Shown here piece after piece: positions 27,101 through 36,850 of a stretch of DNA of 64,000 bases. How positions within the stretch are numbered: position 1 is the first letter of the stretch; each line of letters starts with the position of its first letter. Origin of the DNA: Phytohabitans houttuyneae (GTDB lineage Bacteria; Actinomycetota; Actinomycetes; Mycobacteriales; Micromonosporaceae); contig NZ_BLPF01000001.1 in the NCBI RefSeq assembly GCF_011764425.1, positions 1,169,001-1,233,000 on the forward strand, read 5' to 3'. A program made the position numbers and the translations under genes. Below the pieces are notes generated by a model, which saw nothing but the letters and a program-made list of their open reading frames with translations, made no database searches and was not told where the DNA came from.

Positions 27101-28757
27101 GGCCGATCGTGGACTGCAGGCTGGTGACCAGCTCTTCCCGGATCGCGTCCAGCGGCGGGTTGGTGACCTGGGCGAAGAGCTGGTGGAAGTAGTCGTACAG
27201 CAGGCGCGGCCGGGTCGACAGCGGCGAGATCGGCGTGTCGGTGCCCATCGAGCCCAGCGGCTCGGCGCCGGTGCGGGCCATCGGCGCGAGCAGGATCTTC
27301 AGCTCTTCCTCGGTGTACCCGAAGGTCTGCTGCCGCCGCTGCACCGAGTCGTGGGTGTAGACGATGTGCTCGCGCTCGGGCAGGTCGGCGAGGTCGATGA
27401 GGCCGGCGTGCAGCCAGTCGTCGTAGGGCTGCGCCGCGGCCAGCTCGGCCTTGATCTCGTCGTCCTGCACGATACGGCCGGCGGCGGTGTCGACGAGGAA
27501 CATCCGGCCGGGCTGCAGGCGGCCCTTGGCCACCACGGTCGACGGGTCGAGGTCGAGCACGCCCGCCTCGCTGCCCAGCACCACCAGGCCGTCACTGGTC
27601 TGCCACCAGCGGCCCGGGCGCAGACCGTTGCGGTCCAGGACCGCGCCGACCACCGTGCCGTCGGTGAACGCCACCGCGGCCGGGCCGTCCCACGGCTCCA
27701 TCAGGCTGGCGTGGAAGCGGTAGAACGCCCGCCGCGCCGGCTCCATGTCCTGGTCGTTTTCCCACGCCTCCGGAACCATCATCAGCATCGCGTGCGGCAA
27801 GCTGCGCCCGGCCAGGTGCAACAGCTCCAGCACCTCGTCGACGTTTGCCGCGTCGGACGCGTCCGGCGTGCAGATCGGGAAGAGCCGCTTGAGGTTGCCC
27901 GGGATCACGGCGGAAGCCAGCAGCGCCTCGCGCGCGTTCATCCAGTTTTTGTTGCCACGGATGGTGTTGATCTCGCCGTTGTGCGCGATGAACCGGTACG
28001 GATGCGCCAGCGGCCACGACGGAAACGTGTTCGTCGAGAAACGCGAGTGCACCAGCGCGATCGCACTGGCGACCCGCTCGTCGGTCAGGTCGGGGAAGAA
28101 CGACGGCACCTGCGCGGGCGTGAGCATGCCCTTGTACGTGATCGTGCGCGACGACAGCGACGGGAAGTAGGCCCCCACGCCGCGCTCGGCGCTCTCCCGC
28201 TCGGTCTGCTTGCGCACGCAGAACGCGACCCGGTCCAGGTCGAGCCCGCCCAGTGGGCTCCCCGCCGGGCCGCCCGGCGTGTCGGTGAGGCGGTGCGCGG
28301 CAAGGAACACCTGCCGGATCCGCGGCCGCGCCGCCTCGGCCGTCTCGCCCAGGTCGTCCGGGTCGACCGGCACGTCGCGCCAGCCCAGCAGGTCGGCGCC
28401 TTCCACCAGCGCGTACTTTTCCAGCACCCGCACCGCGCGGGCCGCCGCCTCCTCGTCGTGCGGGAGGAAGACCAGGCCGGTCGCGTACTGCCCGGGGGGC
28501 GGGAGGGGGAAGTCGACGACGGCCCGGAAGAACTCGTCCGGCACCTGCAGCATGATGCCGGCGCCGTCACCCGTGTTGGGCTCCGCGCCGCGGGCGCCCC
28601 GGTGGTCGAGCCGGCAGAGCGCCGACAGGCCCTTGGCGACGACGTCGTGGGATCGATGGCCCGACAGATCCGCCACGAAGGCCACGCCACAGGCGTCGTG
28701 CTCGTACGCCGGGTCGTAGAGCCCTTCGGAGGTGCGATGAGGGTGCGGATGAACCAC
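24189..28757 (-). CDS. gltB: glutamate synthase large subunit
   Basis: About 1,522 residues. Converts glutamine plus 2-oxoglutarate to two glutamates. After a short propeptide the N-terminal nucleophile Cys appears in [12 protein letters not shown] (Cys23 from GTG 28757). Then come the central domain, the FMN barrel ([40 protein letters not shown]), the 3Fe-4S cysteines [15 protein letters not shown] and the C-terminal beta-helix ([28 protein letters not shown]). GTG 28757 has GGAGG close upstream; ATG 28823 would add 22 residues. Confidence 0.95.
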   Translation of the reverse strand: MVHPHPHRTSEGLYDPAYEHDACGVAFVADLSGHRSHDVVAKGLSALCRLDHRGARGAEPNTGDGAGIMLQVPDEFFRAVVDFPLPPPGQYATGLVFLPHDEEAAARAVRVLEKYALVEGADLLGWRDVPVDPDDLGETAEAARPRIRQVFLAAHRLTDTPGGPAGSPLGGLDLDRVAFCVRKQTERESAERGVGAYFPSLSSRTITYKGMLTPAQVPSFFPDLTDERVASAIALVHSRFSTNTFPSWPLAHPYRFIAHNGEINTIRGNKNWMNAREALLASAVIPGNLKRLFPICTPDASDAANVDEVLELLHLAGRSLPHAMLMMVPEAWENDQDMEPARRAFYRFHASLMEPWDGPAAVAFTDGTVVGAVLDRNGLRPGRWWQTSDGLVVLGSEAGVLDLDPSTVVAKGRLQPGRMFLVDTAAGRIVQDDEIKAELAAAQPYDDWLHAGLIDLADLPEREHIVYTHDSVQRRQQTFGYTEEELKILLAPMARTGAEPLGSMGTDTPISPLSTRPRLLYDYFHQLFAQVTNPPLDAIREELVTSLQSTIGPEGNLLDPGPASCRQIVLPYPVIDNDELAKILSVDEDGDLPGFKAVRVSGLYPLRDGAAGIKARLTQICRHVSEAIEDGVRILVLSDRDSNATLAPIPSLLLTAAVHQHLVREQTRTQVALIVESGDCREVHHAAVLIGYGAAAVNPYLAFESVEDLIATGALPGLEPATAVRNYVKALGKGVLKIMSKMGISTVSSYCGAQVFEAVGLDSRLVERYFAGTPGKIGGVTLAGIHDEVKARHARAYPANQAERTHRRLEVGGEYQWRREGELHLFNPETVFLLQHSTRSRQYSVFQKYTSTVDKLAAEAGSLRGLFTLRTGVRPAVPLDEVEPASEIVKRFATGAMSYGSISAEAHETLAIAMNSLGGKSNTGEGGEDVERLYDPARRSSVKQVASGRFGVTSEYLVNADDLQIKMAQGAKPGEGGQLPGNKVWPWIAKTRYATPGVGLISPPPHHDIYSIEDLAQLVHDLKCVNPAARVHVKLVSEVGVGTVAAGVAKLKADVILISGHDGGTGASPLNSLKHAGTPWELGLAEAQQTLLLNRLRDRVTVQVDGQLKTGRDVIVAALLGAEEYGFATAPLIVSGCIMMRVCHLDTCPVGIATQNPVLRERYTGKPEFVETFFLYLAEEVRGYLAELGFRSLDEAIGHAEMLDIAPAVDHWKARGLDLGPVLHVPQLPEGAARRRIRGQDHGLDRALDNELITLAAPALERREQVRAVVSVRNEHRSVGAMLGGEVARRYGGAGLPDDTIDVTLHGTAGQSFGAFLPRGVTLRLFGDANDYVGKGLSGGRIVVRPFSTAPFVAEEQIIAGNTILYGATDGEVFLRGRVGERFAVRNSGAVAIVEGVGDHGCEYMTGGTVVVLGDTGRNFAAGMSGGTAFVWRLDKSRVNPELVELEPLSDEEQTTLRTLVERHFAETDSAVAEYLLKRWSEAVEEFTAVVPRDYKRVMEAIRTAEAAGRDIDEAVMEVARA

Positions 28758-28874
28758 CGGGCCTCCTGTCGTCGCTCGCGCTACGTGGAATAGGTCGGGA
28801 CGACGTCGGCCCTGCTGAGTCATTCGAGTCTACGTTAGGGGTTCCTGAACTCCACCAGCGGAGATTGATCACAC

Positions 28875-29738
28875 GTGGCTGAACTGTTCGAGCGGTTGGA
28901 ACGCTTCTACGACGCTGTCCCCCGCGACGGCGCCCACACCGAAAACTTCGGTGGACTCGTGCTCTTCGTCCGTGACGGACCGGGCTGGCCGTTCTACGCG
29001 CGCCCCCGCCTGGACGCGGGAGAACCGCCCTCCGCCGCTGACATTACATCGGTTCGGGCCAGACAGCGGGCGATCGGTGCGCCGGAGGCCCTCGAGTGGG
29101 TACACGAAGTGACGCCGGACCTACTGGCTGTGGCCCGTTCCGCGGGCTTGGCGGTGCTGGAGGCGCCGCTGCTGGTGCTGGAGCCGTCGGCGCTGGTCAC
29201 ACCCCCGGGCGTGGATGTCCGGTTTCTCGACCCGGCGGCGCCGTCGTTCGCCGTCGACGTGGCGGTGCGGCGGGCTGTCGGCGCCGTCGGGTTCGGTACG
29301 CCCGGCACCTCGACGGGCACCGCCGGTCCCACGGAACGGGACGCCGCGGTGCTCCCGGTCTCGGCCGAGGAGCTGGCGGACGAGCGCCGAATGATGGAAA
29401 GCGGCCGTCGCGCTTCGGTTCTGGGATATTTGTCACCGTCCGCGGACGGGTCGTCGGCCGAGGACCCGGACCTCGAAGGCGTCCTGGCCAGTGGGATCCT
29501 CCAGCGCGTCGACGACGTCGCCGAGATCGCCGGCGTGGCGACCCTGCCGACGGCACGGCGCCGGGGGCTGGGCGCCGCGGTGACGGCCGCCCTCGCGAAA
29601 CACGCGCTGGACACCGGTGTGGACCTCGTCTTCCTCTCGGCGGGCAGCGACGACATCGCCCGGGTCTACGCGCGGGTCGGCTTCCAGCGCGTCGGGACGG
29701 CCTGCATAGCCACCCCCTCCCTCTTCCCGACGGCCTGA
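28875..29738 (+). CDS. GNAT-family N-acetyltransferase
   Basis: 287 residues. The C-terminal GNAT fold is clear: AEIAGVATLPTARRRGLGAA (acetyl-CoA loop RRRGLG), then a helix and DLVFLSAGSDDIARVYARVG with FQRVG. The N-terminal ~120 residues form a family-specific domain, as in other actinomycete GNATs. GTG 28875 is divergent from gltB across a 117-nt gap. Substrate unknown. Confidence 0.85.
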   Translation: MAELFERLERFYDAVPRDGAHTENFGGLVLFVRDGPGWPFYARPRLDAGEPPSAADITSVRARQRAIGAPEALEWVHEVTPDLLAVARSAGLAVLEAPLLVLEPSALVTPPGVDVRFLDPAAPSFAVDVAVRRAVGAVGFGTPGTSTGTAGPTERDAAVLPVSAEELADERRMMESGRRASVLGYLSPSADGSSAEDPDLEGVLASGILQRVDDVAEIAGVATLPTARRRGLGAAVTAALAKHALDTGVDLVFLSAGSDDIARVYARVGFQRVGTACIATPSLFPTA

Positions 29739-29743
29739 CCGGT

Positions 29744-29774
29744 GTGCCCGCCGCCATCCGGTGGCGGCGGGCAC
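29744..29774 (+). terminator. terminator after the GNAT gene
   Basis: Stem GTGCCCGCCGCC (29744-29755) with GGCGGCGGGCAC (29763-29774), 7-nt loop, 5 nt after the stop codon. Confidence 0.8.
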
Positions 29775-29814
29775 GCCCCGCGTCTCTTGCCGGTCTGAGC
29801 TCCCGCACCGCGGG

Positions 29815-29866
29815 GGTGAGGCCGCGGGAGCAACGGTCCGGACCACCGCGGACATCGCGGTAGCTC
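29815..29866 (+). repeat. dispersed repeat Y, core-only copy
   Basis: GGTGAGGCCGCGGGAGCAAC, GGTCCGGACCAC and ATCGCGGTAGCTC in the same order as at 461-513 and 53369-53421. Only the core is conserved; the flanks differ. It lies in the 174-nt gap between the convergent GNAT gene and AfsR-like gene. Confidence 0.8.
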
Positions 29867-29912
29867 AATGTCTGGCTTTGTCGTTCTTTGGGATTTCGAT
29901 CGGCGAGCGCGC

Positions 29913-32882
29913 TCAGACCGGGGGGATCAAGGCCCGGACGGGCAGTGGGCTGCGGTCGGCCAGCGCCGCGCGGAGGGCGGCGGCGGTCGCCTCGGTGTCG
30001 GGGCGTTCGCAGGCCGGGACGGGTGCGCCGATCTCCTCGCGGATGCGGCCGGCGTCGGCCAGGAGCTCCGCGGCGCGCGTGGGGTCGTCGCGGCGATGGA
30101 CCTCGGCGAGGGCCTCCAGCACGCTCGCGGTGCGCCAGCGGTCGCCGACCTTGCGGTGGGTGGCGAGGCTCAGCGCGAGGTGCTCCTCGGCGCGGTCGGC
30201 CCGGCCGGTGCGCAGCTCGACAAGGCCGCGCAGGTTGTGCGCCCACCCGACGCCCTCGGGGAAGCCGAGCGCCGCGTACCGCTCCAGGGCCGCGTCGAGC
30301 AGGCTCGTGGCGCGGTCGGTGTCGCCGCGGTAGAGGGCGACGGCGCCGAGGTTCATGAGGGCGGAGGCGGCGGCCTCGGCGTCGCCCAGGCGCTCGAACC
30401 AGCGGCGGCAGGCGCGCAGGCGCAGCTCGGCGCGATCGAAGTCGCCGGCAAGCCAGGCGGTGAAGCCGCGCAGCTGCACGGCGCGCGCCTCGCCCAGCTC
30501 GTCGCCGCACTCGACGTAGATGGCGGCGGCCTTGTCGAGGTGGGCGGCGGATGCTTCGTACTGCGCGCGCTCGCGGGCCACCGAGCCCAGGATCATCTCG
30601 ACGCGCGCCTCCGCCCGGCGGTCGCCGAGGGCGCGGTAGGCGGCGCGGGCGGTGCCGGCGTACTCAGCGGCGGCGGGGTAGTCGCACAGCAGCATCGCGA
30701 GCATGGCGGCGTCGGCCGCCGCGGCGCCGCGCAGCAGGGCGGGGGCGCGGGGGTGGCGGGCGAGCGCGGCGGCGAGCCAGCCGCGGGCCTCGCGGTAGTG
30801 GCCCTCGACCCGGCAGAACATCGCGAGGGCGGTGGCCAGGCGCAGGTCGCCGTAGGGCACGGCGGTCGGGCGGGCCTCGGCCAGCCACGCCATCGCCGCC
30901 CGCAGGTTGGCCGCGTCGGCGCGGAGGCGGGACAGCCCGGCCTCCTGGGCGTGGCCGCGCAGGTCGGCGTCGGCCGACTCGGCCACGCGCAGGTAGTGGG
31001 CGGCGTGCGCGGTGCGCGCGGCGGGAACCTCGGCGTGCAGCCGGGCGAGGGCGTGGCGGCGGATGGGCATCAGCAGCCGGTACCGCCCCGCGTTGGCCTC
31101 CACGAGCGACGCGTTGACGACCTGGTCGAGCGCTGTGGGATCGGCCCCGGTGCCGGCGCGCACGGCGTCGGCCGCCGCGGCGTCGAAGCTGCCCGCGAAG
31201 ACCGCCAGCCGGTCGAAGAACCGCTGCACGTCGGGCGTGAGCTGCTCCAGGCTGGACTCGACGGCGGCGGCCACGGTGCGGTGGCGGGGCGGTGTCGTGG
31301 GGTCCGGGCTGTGCAGCAGCCGCTGGTCGGTGCGGATGCGGGCGACGATCTCGGACACGCTCAGCAACGGTGTGCGCGCGGCGGCCAGCTCGATCGCGAG
31401 CGGCAGCCCGTCGAGCTCGGCGCAGAGCTGCGCCACCGCGTCGGCACTGCCCTCCGGCACCGGACGCCCGGACCGCGCCTGCGCCCGCTCCAGGAACAGG
31501 CGGGTCGCGGCGTGGGTGGCCAGATCGGCGAGCGTGAGACCGGCGGCGGTCGCGGGCAGCGGCAGCGGCGGCACGGGCACGACCGACTCGTCCTCGGCCC
31601 GCAGCGGCGCCCGGCTCGTGGCGAGGATCCGCAGCCCCGGGCAGCGGGCCAGCAGCTCGCGGGCCATCTCGCCGCACCCGGTGACGAGGTGCTCGCAGTT
31701 GTCCAGCACGAGCAGGACATCGTGCGTGCCGATCTCCTCGGCGATGGCGTCGAGCGGGTCGAGGCCCGGGTCCTCGCGCAGGCCGAGGGTCTCCGCGACG
31801 GTGCTCGGCACCAGCCCCGGCCGCTCGACGACGCTGAGGTCGACGAACCACGCCACCGGCCCGTCTTCCGCCCGCGCCGCGGCGATGGCCAGCCGGGTCT
31901 TGCCCGCGCCGCCGGGGCCGACGAGCGTGACGAGCCGGTGCGCGGCCAGCCGCGCGCCGATGTCGTCCAGCAGCGCCTCGCGGCCGAGCAGGCTGGTCAG
32001 TGGCACCGGTAGTGCCACCCGCCGCGGTGCGCGGGGCTCGGGGCGGGGCGCCTCGGGCAGCTCGGCGATGTCGCCCCGCTCGGCCGCCGCGGCGAGGGCG
32101 CGCAGCCGCTCGCCGGGCTCGACGCCGAGCTGGTCGGCGAAGGTGCGCACGGCGCGCTGGAACACCGACCGGGCGGCGGCCCGCCCGTGGCTCAGCAGCG
32201 TCGCGGTCAGCAGCAGCTCCCACCGGCGCTCGCGCAGCGGGTGCCGAGCCACGCCGGCCTCGAGCTCGGCGGCCGCCACCTCGGCAGCCGCCGTGGCCTG
32301 GATGCCGGCCAGCACCGCGGCACGGTCGGCAACCGGCGCGCCGCTGGCCCGGATCGCGTCGGCGGCCCGCCTCAGCAGGCAGTCCCACCGCTCCTCGCGG
32401 GCCCGGGTGCGGCTGTCGCGCAGACGCTTGGCCTCCGTGGCGGCCCAGCCGGCGAGCGTGACGCCGTCGAGCGGCACCTCGGAACGCCACCGGGCCAGCG
32501 CGCGGTCGTAGTGGGCGACGGCGGCGGACAGGTCGCCGGCTGCGCGGCGGGAGCGGGCGCGGCGCAGCTCGTCCTGGTAGCGCAGAGCGTCCACGTACCG
32601 CCCGGCGACGCGCATGCCGGAGGCACGGGTCTGCAGCGCGCCGCGGAGGCCGGCCCGGGCCAGCCCACCGGCGAGCGCGGCCGCGTCGCGGTCGAGGGTC
32701 ACCGGGTCGATGCCGGCCTCGCTCAGCTGGGCCCAGCCGACGATCTCGCCGCCGCGCAGGCCGAGGACGGCGAGCAGCCGGCGCGCGCCGGTGGCAAGCG
32801 GCACCGGCCCGCCCTGACCGGCGAGCTCAACCGGCCCCAGCAGGCGCACCTGCCCTTGGCGTACGCGAAGGCCATCCGTCAT
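29913..32882 (-). CDS. AfsR/SARP-like multidomain regulator (degenerate DNA-binding end)
   Basis: 989 residues. Order: a short SARP-like N-terminus (VRLLGPVELAGQGGPVPL), a bacterial transcriptional activation domain (about 90-250), an NB-ARC-type ATPase (Walker A VGPGGAGKTRLA near 310; Walker B DVLLVLDNCEH; ILATSRAPLR) and C-terminal TPR repeats (RAELRLRACRRWFERLGDAE, ATSLLDAALERYAALG). The winged helix before the activation domain looks shortened (about 80 residues, WAQLSEAGIDPVTLDRDAAA), so DNA binding is doubtful. Such proteins usually control secondary metabolism, but no such cluster is in this window. ATG 32882. Confidence 0.85.
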   Translation of the reverse strand: MTDGLRVRQGQVRLLGPVELAGQGGPVPLATGARRLLAVLGLRGGEIVGWAQLSEAGIDPVTLDRDAAALAGGLARAGLRGALQTRASGMRVAGRYVDALRYQDELRRARSRRAAGDLSAAVAHYDRALARWRSEVPLDGVTLAGWAATEAKRLRDSRTRAREERWDCLLRRAADAIRASGAPVADRAAVLAGIQATAAAEVAAAELEAGVARHPLRERRWELLLTATLLSHGRAAARSVFQRAVRTFADQLGVEPGERLRALAAAAERGDIAELPEAPRPEPRAPRRVALPVPLTSLLGREALLDDIGARLAAHRLVTLVGPGGAGKTRLAIAAARAEDGPVAWFVDLSVVERPGLVPSTVAETLGLREDPGLDPLDAIAEEIGTHDVLLVLDNCEHLVTGCGEMARELLARCPGLRILATSRAPLRAEDESVVPVPPLPLPATAAGLTLADLATHAATRLFLERAQARSGRPVPEGSADAVAQLCAELDGLPLAIELAAARTPLLSVSEIVARIRTDQRLLHSPDPTTPPRHRTVAAAVESSLEQLTPDVQRFFDRLAVFAGSFDAAAADAVRAGTGADPTALDQVVNASLVEANAGRYRLLMPIRRHALARLHAEVPAARTAHAAHYLRVAESADADLRGHAQEAGLSRLRADAANLRAAMAWLAEARPTAVPYGDLRLATALAMFCRVEGHYREARGWLAAALARHPRAPALLRGAAAADAAMLAMLLCDYPAAAEYAGTARAAYRALGDRRAEARVEMILGSVARERAQYEASAAHLDKAAAIYVECGDELGEARAVQLRGFTAWLAGDFDRAELRLRACRRWFERLGDAEAAASALMNLGAVALYRGDTDRATSLLDAALERYAALGFPEGVGWAHNLRGLVELRTGRADRAEEHLALSLATHRKVGDRWRTASVLEALAEVHRRDDPTRAAELLADAGRIREEIGAPVPACERPDTEATAAALRAALADRSPLPVRALIPPV

Positions 32883-33016
32883 TGCGCGTAGTGTGCTCCT
32901 CGCGCGCAGCGACGGTCAGCATCCGTTCGGTCCGACTTCAGCCCCCGGCGCGTGCGGCCCTGGTTGTCCGCCCGGCCACGTGACTGCCCCCTTCGGGCAG
33001 ATTCGGCGTGGCCGCG

Positions 33017-34213
33017 TCAGGACGGTGGTTTCCACGCCGCCGCGGCGGTGGCGGCGCTGCCCATCAATCGAGGGCTGATGGTACCCAGAGCGGCGTCGCG
33101 GGCACGCAGCGCGAGCCGGCCGCGGGCCTGCAGCACCGCGGACATCCGCCGGGTCTGCCGCACGACGGTGGCGGCACGGGGGCGGCGCAGCCGGGAGTAC
33201 GCGGCGATCGCCTCCCGCGCCTGCCGGCCGGGCGTCGCGTCGCGCAGCACCGAGCGGAGCGTCGCCGCGTCCTCCAGCGCGAGGCAGGCGCCCTGCCCGA
33301 GGTGGTGCGGCATGGCGTGCGCGGCGTCGCCGAGCAGCGCGAAGCCGCCCGGTCCGGAGGCGAACCCGTACTCGCGGGGCAGCGGCCGCAGCTCCCGCAC
33401 CTCCTGCTGCACGAGGTCGTCGGGCTCGGTGGCGGCGAGCAGGTCGCCGATCGGCGCGTGCCACGCCGAGAGCCACCGCCGCAGCAACGCGAGCTGCGTG
33501 GCGGGCGGCTCCGGCCGCGGTGCGCCGGCGGCGGTGGCGACCCAGTAGATCCCGCCGCGCGTGGAGCCGCCGGACGAGCCGCGCTGGCCGAGCTGCGCGG
33601 CGATGAATCGGTAGCCCGCGCCGAGCGTCTCCCCCACCACCGGGCGGCCCTCGTTGAGCAGGGGCACGCGGTACCAGGGGATGACCGCGCGCCAGGCCGC
33701 GCACCCCGAACTGACCACAGTGGACTCAGGCGCCAGCTGCCGCCGCACCGCGCTGTCGACGCCGTCGGCCGCGACGACGACGTCGCCCTCCCACACGGTG
33801 CGGCCGTCACCCACGGCGGGCCGCTCCCGCTCGCCGGCGCGGGCGGTGCGGACGGCCACGCCGGTGCGCAGGTCGACCTGGTCGCCGAGCCCGGCAACGA
33901 GCGCGTCGTGCAGGTCTTCGCGGTGCACGATCACCGGGCCGCGCCCGCTCGCCCCGCGCGGCTGCACGAGCCACTGCCCGTCCGGCCGCCGGATGCCGCT
34001 GTCCGGCAGCGGGGTGGCGATCGCGTCGAGACCGTCGGCGAGGCCGAGGGCGCCGAGGGCGCGCACCGCGTTCGGCCAGAGGATCAGGGCGGTGCGCTCG
34101 GCCCGGACCCGGTCGTCGCGCTCCAGGACCGTCACCTGCCAGCCGGACCTGGCAAGCGCGCCCGCCACGGCCAGGCCGCCGATGCCCGCTCCGACGACCA
34201 CAGCCGTACGCAT
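33017..34213 (-). CDS. FAD-dependent monooxygenase
   Basis: 398 residues, group A flavin hydroxylase fold: N-terminal AVVVGAGIGGLAVAGALARS dinucleotide site, VVVAADGVDSAVRRQL (DG motif) and GGFALLGDAAHAMPHHLGQG (GD motif that binds the flavin ribityl). No signal peptide. It lies 26 nt after the lgt stop on the same strand. The family oxidises aromatic or polyketide-like substrates; the actual one is unknown. Confidence 0.9.
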   Translation of the reverse strand: MRTAVVVGAGIGGLAVAGALARSGWQVTVLERDDRVRAERTALILWPNAVRALGALGLADGLDAIATPLPDSGIRRPDGQWLVQPRGASGRGPVIVHREDLHDALVAGLGDQVDLRTGVAVRTARAGERERPAVGDGRTVWEGDVVVAADGVDSAVRRQLAPESTVVSSGCAAWRAVIPWYRVPLLNEGRPVVGETLGAGYRFIAAQLGQRGSSGGSTRGGIYWVATAAGAPRPEPPATQLALLRRWLSAWHAPIGDLLAATEPDDLVQQEVRELRPLPREYGFASGPGGFALLGDAAHAMPHHLGQGACLALEDAATLRSVLRDATPGRQAREAIAAYSRLRRPRAATVVRQTRRMSAVLQARGRLALRARDAALGTISPRLMGSAATAAAAWKPPS

Positions 34214-34239
34214 GGGTGACGCCCCTTAGCTCTCGTGCC

Positions 34240-35504
34240 TCAGCGGTCGTCGGTGGATCGGACCGCGCGGTCCGGCGGGTCGGAGTCGCCGTCGCCGGCC
34301 GCGCCATTGTCACCGCCGGTCGAGGCGCCGGAGTCGGACGTGCCGTCCGCCTTCGCGCCGTCCGCGTCGTCGTCCGCGCCGTCCAGGTCGTCGTCCGCGC
34401 CGCTGTCCTCGCTGACCGCCACGTCGCCGGTCTGCTCGGCCGGCTCGTCGTCCGCGAAGTCGTCGAGCAGGTCGCCCGAGTCTCCCGGCACCTCGTCGTC
34501 GGGCGGCAACTCGCCGGTCTCCTGGTATCTCAGGTACTGCTCCTCGGTGACCATGCGGTAGCCGCTCGGCTTGGCCGCCGCCCGCTCGGCCGCGCTGTCC
34601 GACACGTCGCGCTGGGAGACGTCGCCGCCGCCCGCGCCCACCGGCGCCAGCGCGGGCGCGTCCTTCGGCACGAGGAACTCCTGCGGCCCGCGGGTGCGCA
34701 CGAAGTACAGCAGGGCGCCGAGGAAGACCAGCACCGAGACCCACACGTTGACCCGCGCCCCGGCGATCACGTTGGCCTCGTCGGTGCGCATGAGCTCGAT
34801 CCAGAACCGCCCGGCCGTGTAGCCCATCACGTAGAGCGCGAACGCGCGGCCCTTGCCGAGCTTGAACCGGCGGTCGACGAGCAGCACCATCGCCGCGACC
34901 CCGACGTTCCACAGCGCCTCGTAGAGGAACGTGGGGTGGTACAGGTCGGGCTCGAGGATGGGGTCGCCGTTTTGGTCCTTGAGGGCGTGGCCCGGGTTTT
35001 CCGGGTCCATCTGGTGGATCTTGAGGCCCCAGGGCAGGGTGGTGACACCGCCGTACAGCTCGTTGTTGAACCAGTTGCCGACCCGTCCCACGGCCTGCGC
35101 GAGCGGCAGGCCCGGCGCGACCGCGTCGGCGACGACCGTCAGCGGGATGCCCAGCTGGCGGCAGGCGATCCAGCCGCCCAGCACGCCACCGGCGACCGCG
35201 CCCCAGACGCCGAGGCCGCCCTCCCAGATCTTGAACGCGTCGGCCGGGCTGCCACCCTCGCCGAAGTAGTCCCCGGCGAGGTGATCACGTGGTAGAGCCG
35301 CGCGCCGACGATGCCGAACGGCACCGCCCACACCGCGATGTCGAGGACCGCCCAGGGCGGCCCGCCGCGGCGGCGCAGCCGGAACTCGGTCACCACGCAG
35401 GCGACGGCGATGCCGAGGACGATGCAGAGCGCGTATGCCCGGATCGGGACCGGACCGAGCTCCCAGACCGCTGAGCTGGGGCTCGGGATGGCGGCGATTG
35501 TCAC
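34240..35504 (-). CDS. lgt: prolipoprotein diacylglyceryl transferase (frameshifted in this sequence)
   Basis: Moves diacylglycerol from phosphatidylglycerol to the lipobox Cys of pre-lipoproteins; integral membrane enzyme. About 421 residues when repaired, with the signature GRVGNWFNNELYGG, HPTFLYEALWNVG and GRFWIELMRTDE. The frame breaks after IVGARLYHVITSPG at a GGGG run (35271-35274, + strand CCCC); one more G gives SPGDYFGEGGSP and restores it. The last ~110 residues are an acidic hydrophilic tail (DDLDGADDDADGAK), common in actinobacterial Lgt. GTG 35504. The gene is normally essential or important, so a real null is unlikely. Confidence 0.93.
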
Positions 35505-35623
35505 GGGTGCACACGCTACCGCCGTGGGCCGCGCTCGCGTTAGCCCGGTCACGCCCAAATCGGGCACAGTACGACGTGAACGACGGCTGACTTCTCCGTT
35601 ATGCAGTCGTACGCTCTTTTGAC

Positions 35624-36124
35624 ATGAGCTCTTTGACCTCCGCGGTGGCCGCCGTCATCACCGACGCCGCCGGCCGCGTGCTGCTCTGCCAGCAAAGTCA
35701 GGGGCACCGGTTGTGGTGCCTGCCCGGCGGTCGCATCCGCCAGGCCGAGAGCCCGGTCCACGCGGCGATCCGCGACATCCGCGAAGAGACCGGACTGGAA
35801 ACCCACATGGTCGACCTTGTCGGCGTCTACGAGCTGACCGGCAACACGTGTGGGGAAGACCTGCCCGACGTGCTCAAGTACGTCTTCCGCGGCCAGATCG
35901 ACGGCGGCGAGGCGAGCGTCAACTCGCCCGGCCGGATCTGCTGGCTGTCGTGGCACGACCCCGCGGCCCTGCCCGCTCCGATGACGCCCGTCGCCCGTGC
36001 GGCGATCGCGGACGCCGTGGCCGGCATGTCCGGGGTGCTCCGCCAGGTCCAGCGCGACAGCGAGCCGGACATCCCCGACGCGGCCGAGCCTGAGCCCGCT
36101 TCGCTCGCCGCGGCGGCCATCTGA
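35624..36124 (+). CDS. Nudix hydrolase
   Basis: 166 residues. Nudix box GGRIRQAESPVHAAIRDIRE then ETGLE, where the first Glu of the usual REUxEE is Asp (RDIREE). Hydrolyses a nucleoside diphosphate linked to another group; substrate not predictable. The C-terminus is Pro/Glu/Ala-rich. ATG 35624, divergent from lgt across a 119-nt gap; the toxin-antitoxin pair follows 40 nt later. Confidence 0.88.
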   Translation: MSSLTSAVAAVITDAAGRVLLCQQSQGHRLWCLPGGRIRQAESPVHAAIRDIREETGLETHMVDLVGVYELTGNTCGEDLPDVLKYVFRGQIDGGEASVNSPGRICWLSWHDPAALPAPMTPVARAAIADAVAGMSGVLRQVQRDSEPDIPDAAEPEPASLAAAAI

Positions 36125-36142
36125 GAGATTTGGTAGACTAAG

Positions 36143-36159
36143 CCTCCTAGCTAAGGAGG
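36143..36159 (+). promoter_or_regulatory. dyad overlapping the antitoxin ribosome site
   Basis: CCTCCT-AGCTA-AGGAGG: the second arm is the Shine-Dalgarno of the antitoxin gene. A TAGACT (possible -10) precedes it at 36134-36139. The dyad could be the operator bound by the antitoxin, or an RNA hairpin hiding the ribosome site, or both. Confidence 0.6.
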
Positions 36160-36164
36160 TTTGG

Positions 36165-36422
36165 ATGTCACGTGAGCCCGCGGCGCAGTTCAATATCCAC
36201 GATGCCAAGACGAACCTCTCCCGCATCATCGAGCGGGTCGAGCGCGGCGAAGAAGTGATCATCAGCCGCGCCGGCACGCCTGTGGCGAAGCTGGTCCCGC
36301 TGACCCGCGGAGTTCACCGCATCGGCCGTGGCTCGCTGCGCGACCGGCTGGTCCTGGCCGAGGACTGGGACTCCGACTCCGTCAACAGGGCGGTCGCCGA
36401 CGAGTTCGAGACATCTCGATGA
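36165..36422 (+). CDS. Phd/YefM-family antitoxin
   Basis: 85 residues with the family fold: FNIHDAKTNLSRIIERVERG and EEVIISRAGTPVAKLVPL, the C-terminus contacting the toxin (LAEDWDSDSVNRAVADEFE). ATG 36165 follows a perfect AAGGAGG. It overlaps the toxin gene by 4 nt (ATGA). It is expected to neutralise the PIN toxin and repress the pair's promoter. Confidence 0.92.
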   Translation: MSREPAAQFNIHDAKTNLSRIIERVERGEEVIISRAGTPVAKLVPLTRGVHRIGRGSLRDRLVLAEDWDSDSVNRAVADEFETSR

Positions 36423-36790
36423 GAGTGCTGCTCGACACGCACGTCGTTCTCTGGTGGCTGGCCGACGACCCGACCCTCTCCGACGAGATCAAGCACCTCC
36501 TCGACACCGAGCCGGATGCCTACGTGAGCACGGCGACGCTGTGGGAGGTCTCCATCAAGCAGACGCTCGGCAAGCTGGCCCCCGCCGACCTGCCCGAGCG
36601 CGTGCGCGACGCCGGCTTCCGGCCGCTCCCGATCACCGTCGACCACGCCATCGCCGCCGGCCGGCTGCCGGAGATCCACCGGGATCCCTTCGACCGGATG
36701 CTGGTGGCGCAGGCCCGTTGCGAAGACCTGACGCTGGTGACCCGCGACCCCTACATCCACAAGTACGACGTGGCGCTGCTCAGCGCCTGA
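36419..36790 (+). CDS. PIN-domain toxin (VapC-like RNase)
   Basis: 123 residues. Acidic metal ligands of the PIN fold are present: Asp6 (VLLDTHVVLWW), Glu43 (STATLWEVSIK), Asp89/Asp92 (IHRDPFDRMLVAQA) and Asp110 (LVTRDPYI). Presumably cleaves RNA when free of antitoxin. Its last codons (ALLSA-stop) lie on the opposite strand of a relic trpA 3' end (36780-36833). Confidence 0.92.
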   Translation: MRVLLDTHVVLWWLADDPTLSDEIKHLLDTEPDAYVSTATLWEVSIKQTLGKLAPADLPERVRDAGFRPLPITVDHAIAAGRLPEIHRDPFDRMLVAQARCEDLTLVTRDPYIHKYDVALLSA

Positions 36791-36833
36791 CCGCCCGCAC
36801 ACCGCGGGCCAGGTCCGTGCCGAGCGCACGCAG
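36780..36833 (-). pseudogene. relic of a second trpA 3' end
   Basis: Read on the minus strand these 54 nt encode [17 protein letters not shown] followed by a stop, against [17 protein letters not shown]-stop at the end of trpA 18 nt further on. The DNA is about 85% identical, differing partly at silent positions. The piece overlaps the toxin's final codons. It looks like a foreign or ancient trpA end left when the toxin-antitoxin DNA arrived. Confidence 0.8.
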
Positions 36834-36850
36834 CTACGACGGGGCGCCGC

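Noticed and set aside
24366-28793. 1,475-residue + strand frame opposite gltB
   Set aside because: Antisense shadow without any domain; gltB motifs are complete on the other strand.
32985-33001. CTGCCC/GGGCAG hairpin as terminator of the FAD monooxygenase gene
   Set aside because: Only 6 bp of stem and no tail; too weak to list as a feature.
35271-35274. Programmed frameshift in lgt
   Set aside because: No slippery heptamer or stimulatory structure evident, and the same one-base loss occurs in six other genes, so a sequencing cause is simpler.
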